This document shows, one piece after another, positions 62,930 through 64,000 of a DNA stretch of 64,000 nt; position 1 is the stretch's first letter, and the number at the start of each line of letters is the position of its first letter. The notes beneath the pieces are model-generated. The model was given only the letters and a program-made list of their open reading frames with translations, did no database searches and was not told the origin of the DNA. A program made the position numbers and the translations under genes. The stretch comes from Terrabacter tumescens (GTDB taxonomy: Bacteria > Actinomycetota > Actinomycetes > Actinomycetales > Dermatophilaceae): contig NZ_BMNZ01000003.1 in the NCBI RefSeq assembly GCF_014646815.1, positions 186,001 to 250,000 on the forward strand. Reading direction: 5' to 3'.

Positions 62930-64000
62930 CTAGTCGGGCAGGGTGCGCAGCAGGTCGGCCAGGACGCGCTCGCCCGGCAGGTCGGGGCGCACCGTGACGC
63001 CCTCCCCCGCGTAGTAGAACGCCGCGTCGACGCGCGACGGGTCGACGCCGCGCAGGCGGGCGAACGCGACGGCATACGCCCCGAGCTGCAGGGCGCGGAC
63101 GGAGGCGTCGCGTCCTGTCGGCCGGGCACCGGTCTTCCAGTCGACGACCGTCCAGCCACCGTCGTCGCGGGGGAAGACGGCATCAACCCGGCCACGCACG
63201 GCGATACCGTCGATGATCGTCTCGATCGACAGCTCGATCTCCTCGGGGATGCGGTCGGCCCACTCGCTGGCGAGGAAGCGCTCCTTCATGGCGTCGAGGT
63301 CGCCGTCGTCAGCCGCCCCCTCGTCGGCGCTGCCGGGCAGGTCGAGCAGGTCGACGAAGGCGGCGCGTGAGTAGTGCTCCTCGATCCACGCGTGGAACGC
63401 GGTGCCCTGCCGGGCCGCAACGGCCGGCGGGCTCGGCATGGGGCGGCGCAGCGACATCGCGAAGGTTTCGGCGTCGCGGGCCAGCGACACGACGGCCGAC
63501 GCCGACAGGTGACGTGGGACGTCGACCACGGGCTCGCCTCGCGACCGGCGCGCGGCCTGCTCCGCGAGCAGGATGCGCAGGTCGTTGACCCGTGAATCAC
63601 CTTGCGGCACAGTCGGGCCCGCCTCAACCAGAGCCGCTATGCGGCGATGGGCGTCGAGCAGTCCGGCGCGACGTGCACCCATGGGGTCGTGGGGCCACAG
63701 CTGCGAGATCGGCACGGCGAGGTGCGGGTTGGTGGGTGCGCTGGCCTTGCCCTTGTCGTCGACGATGGGCTCGGGCGCGGCGACCCAGGTCGTGCGCACG
63801 ACGGCTGAGGGCAGCGTGTCCTCGACCTCCGTCATGAACCGCGACGGGACCGACATCGTCTTCTTCGCGGCACCCCAGAGATGCGTCGTCAGCAGCATCG
63901 AGGAACGCGCTCGGGTCAGGGCGACGTAGGCCAGCCGGCGCTCCTCGGCGACGGCGTGGTGCCCGCCATCGAGGACGAACGCGTCGATGGCCGCGCTGAG
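62930..64000 (-). CDS. adnB: AdnB-type helicase-nuclease (N-terminal part beyond the window)
   Basis: Subunit of the actinobacterial AdnAB end-resection motor-nuclease. Only the last 357 codons are here, with the open frame running off the right edge. First seen is helicase motif VI (EERRLAYVALTRARSSMLLTTHLWG), then a linker and a RecB-type nuclease domain: ARQGTAFHAWIEEHYSRAAF, GRVDAVFPRDDGGWTVVDWKTG (catalytic Asp and Lys) and QLGAYAVAFARLRGVD. The order nudC-(one gene)-adnB resembles mycobacterial Rv3199c-Rv3201c, where adnA lies upstream of adnB. It could be AdnA, but position favours AdnB. Confidence 0.85.
   Translation of the reverse strand, partial: LSAAIDAFVLDGGHHAVAEERRLAYVALTRARSSMLLTTHLWGAAKKTMSVPSRFMTEVEDTLPSAVVRTTWVAAPEPIVDDKGKASAPTNPHLAVPISQLWPHDPMGARRAGLLDAHRRIAALVEAGPTVPQGDSRVNDLRILLAEQAARRSRGEPVVDVPRHLSASAVVSLARDAETFAMSLRRPMPSPPAVAARQGTAFHAWIEEHYSRAAFVDLLDLPGSADEGAADDGDLDAMKERFLASEWADRIPEEIELSIETIIDGIAVRGRVDAVFPRDDGGWTVVDWKTGARPTGRDASVRALQLGAYAVAFARLRGVDPSRVDAAFYYAGEGVTVRPDLPGERVLADLLRTLPD

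Overview
The window is from a high-GC actinobacterium, most likely a member of the Micrococcales close to Intrasporangiaceae (Janibacter/Knoellia/Tetrasphaera-like). The family is an inference from overall protein style; actinobacterial identity is firm. The markers are MtrA/MtrB, two WhiB proteins (a WhiB2-type and WhiB7), mycothione reductase, mycoredoxin, SigR with a zinc anti-sigma factor, F420 biosynthesis genes, the 24-residue ribosomal protein bL37, and AdnB/UvrD2. GTG starts and 4-base stop/start overlaps are everywhere. Many genes carry a TAnnnT hexamer exactly 6-7 bases before the start codon, the signature of leaderless mRNAs.

Layout. 1-2.8 kb: mtrA-mtrB and a small lipoprotein. 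3-12.6 kb: a polytopic membrane protein, ahcY, a DUF808 membrane protein, mycothione reductase, then the SIS protein/Trm112/phosphomannomutase/DUF3499 group and a zincin-like protein. 12.7-13.8 kb: an XRE regulator divergent from a methionine aminopeptidase. 13.8-19 kb: a DUF5719 protein, a giant membrane glycosyltransferase (frameshifted) and whiB2. 19-21 kb: fbiA-fbiB for F420. 21-25.5 kb: an oxidoreductase, the biotin transporter bioY-bioM-bioN and malic enzyme. 25.7-28.4 kb: two coupled membrane HD-domain proteins. 28.8-31.7 kb: bL37, rsrA-sigR, a hydrolase and an SRAP-family protein. 31.9-36.4 kb: a DoxX protein, aroA-rsgA, hisN and a GNAT protein. 36.4-43.2 kb: an M16 peptidase pair, a small membrane protein, a class V aminotransferase, a secreted barrel protein and a membrane protein. 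43.3 kb: an initiator tRNA. 43.5-51.4 kb: a UPF0182 membrane protein, a PPA1309 protein, a PDZ/Lon-type protease (frameshifted), moaE, a DUF2342 protein and a Nudix protein. 51.4-56.6 kb: a YgjP-like peptidase, a DUF5679 zinc-ribbon protein, a ThiF/cyclodehydratase-like protein, an ABC1/UbiB kinase, two very small genes and whiB7 with a structured leader. 56.7-64 kb: uvrD2, ppk2, mycoredoxin, nudC, a phosphotransferase-like protein and the 3' part of adnB.

Most of this is conserved actinobacterial backbone. From memory, blocks of gene order match the Mycobacterium tuberculosis Rv3193c-Rv3202c, Rv3221A-Rv3228 and Rv3245c-Rv3262 neighbourhoods. I saw no prophage, insertion sequence or CRISPR. 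Functional themes are thiol redox and oxidative stress (mtr, mycoredoxin, sigR/rsrA, nudC), DNA repair (uvrD2, adnB, SRAP), cell envelope (mtrAB, manB, DUF5719/GT2) and antibiotic response (whiB7, ABC1 kinase).

The most unusual signal belongs to no single gene. The octamer CGGCATAC/GTATGCCG occurs about 32 times by eye, on both strands, inside genes and between them. At three gene ends it occurs as inverted pairs that build terminator-like hairpins, an arrangement like DNA uptake sequences in Neisseria. Other points worth a look are a probable CTG start codon for uvrD2, two single frameshifts in conserved genes, an FbiB lacking its reductase domain, the whiB7 leader with a 7-codon uORF, and a 30-codon ORF with a strong ribosome binding site upstream of the HD-domain pair.
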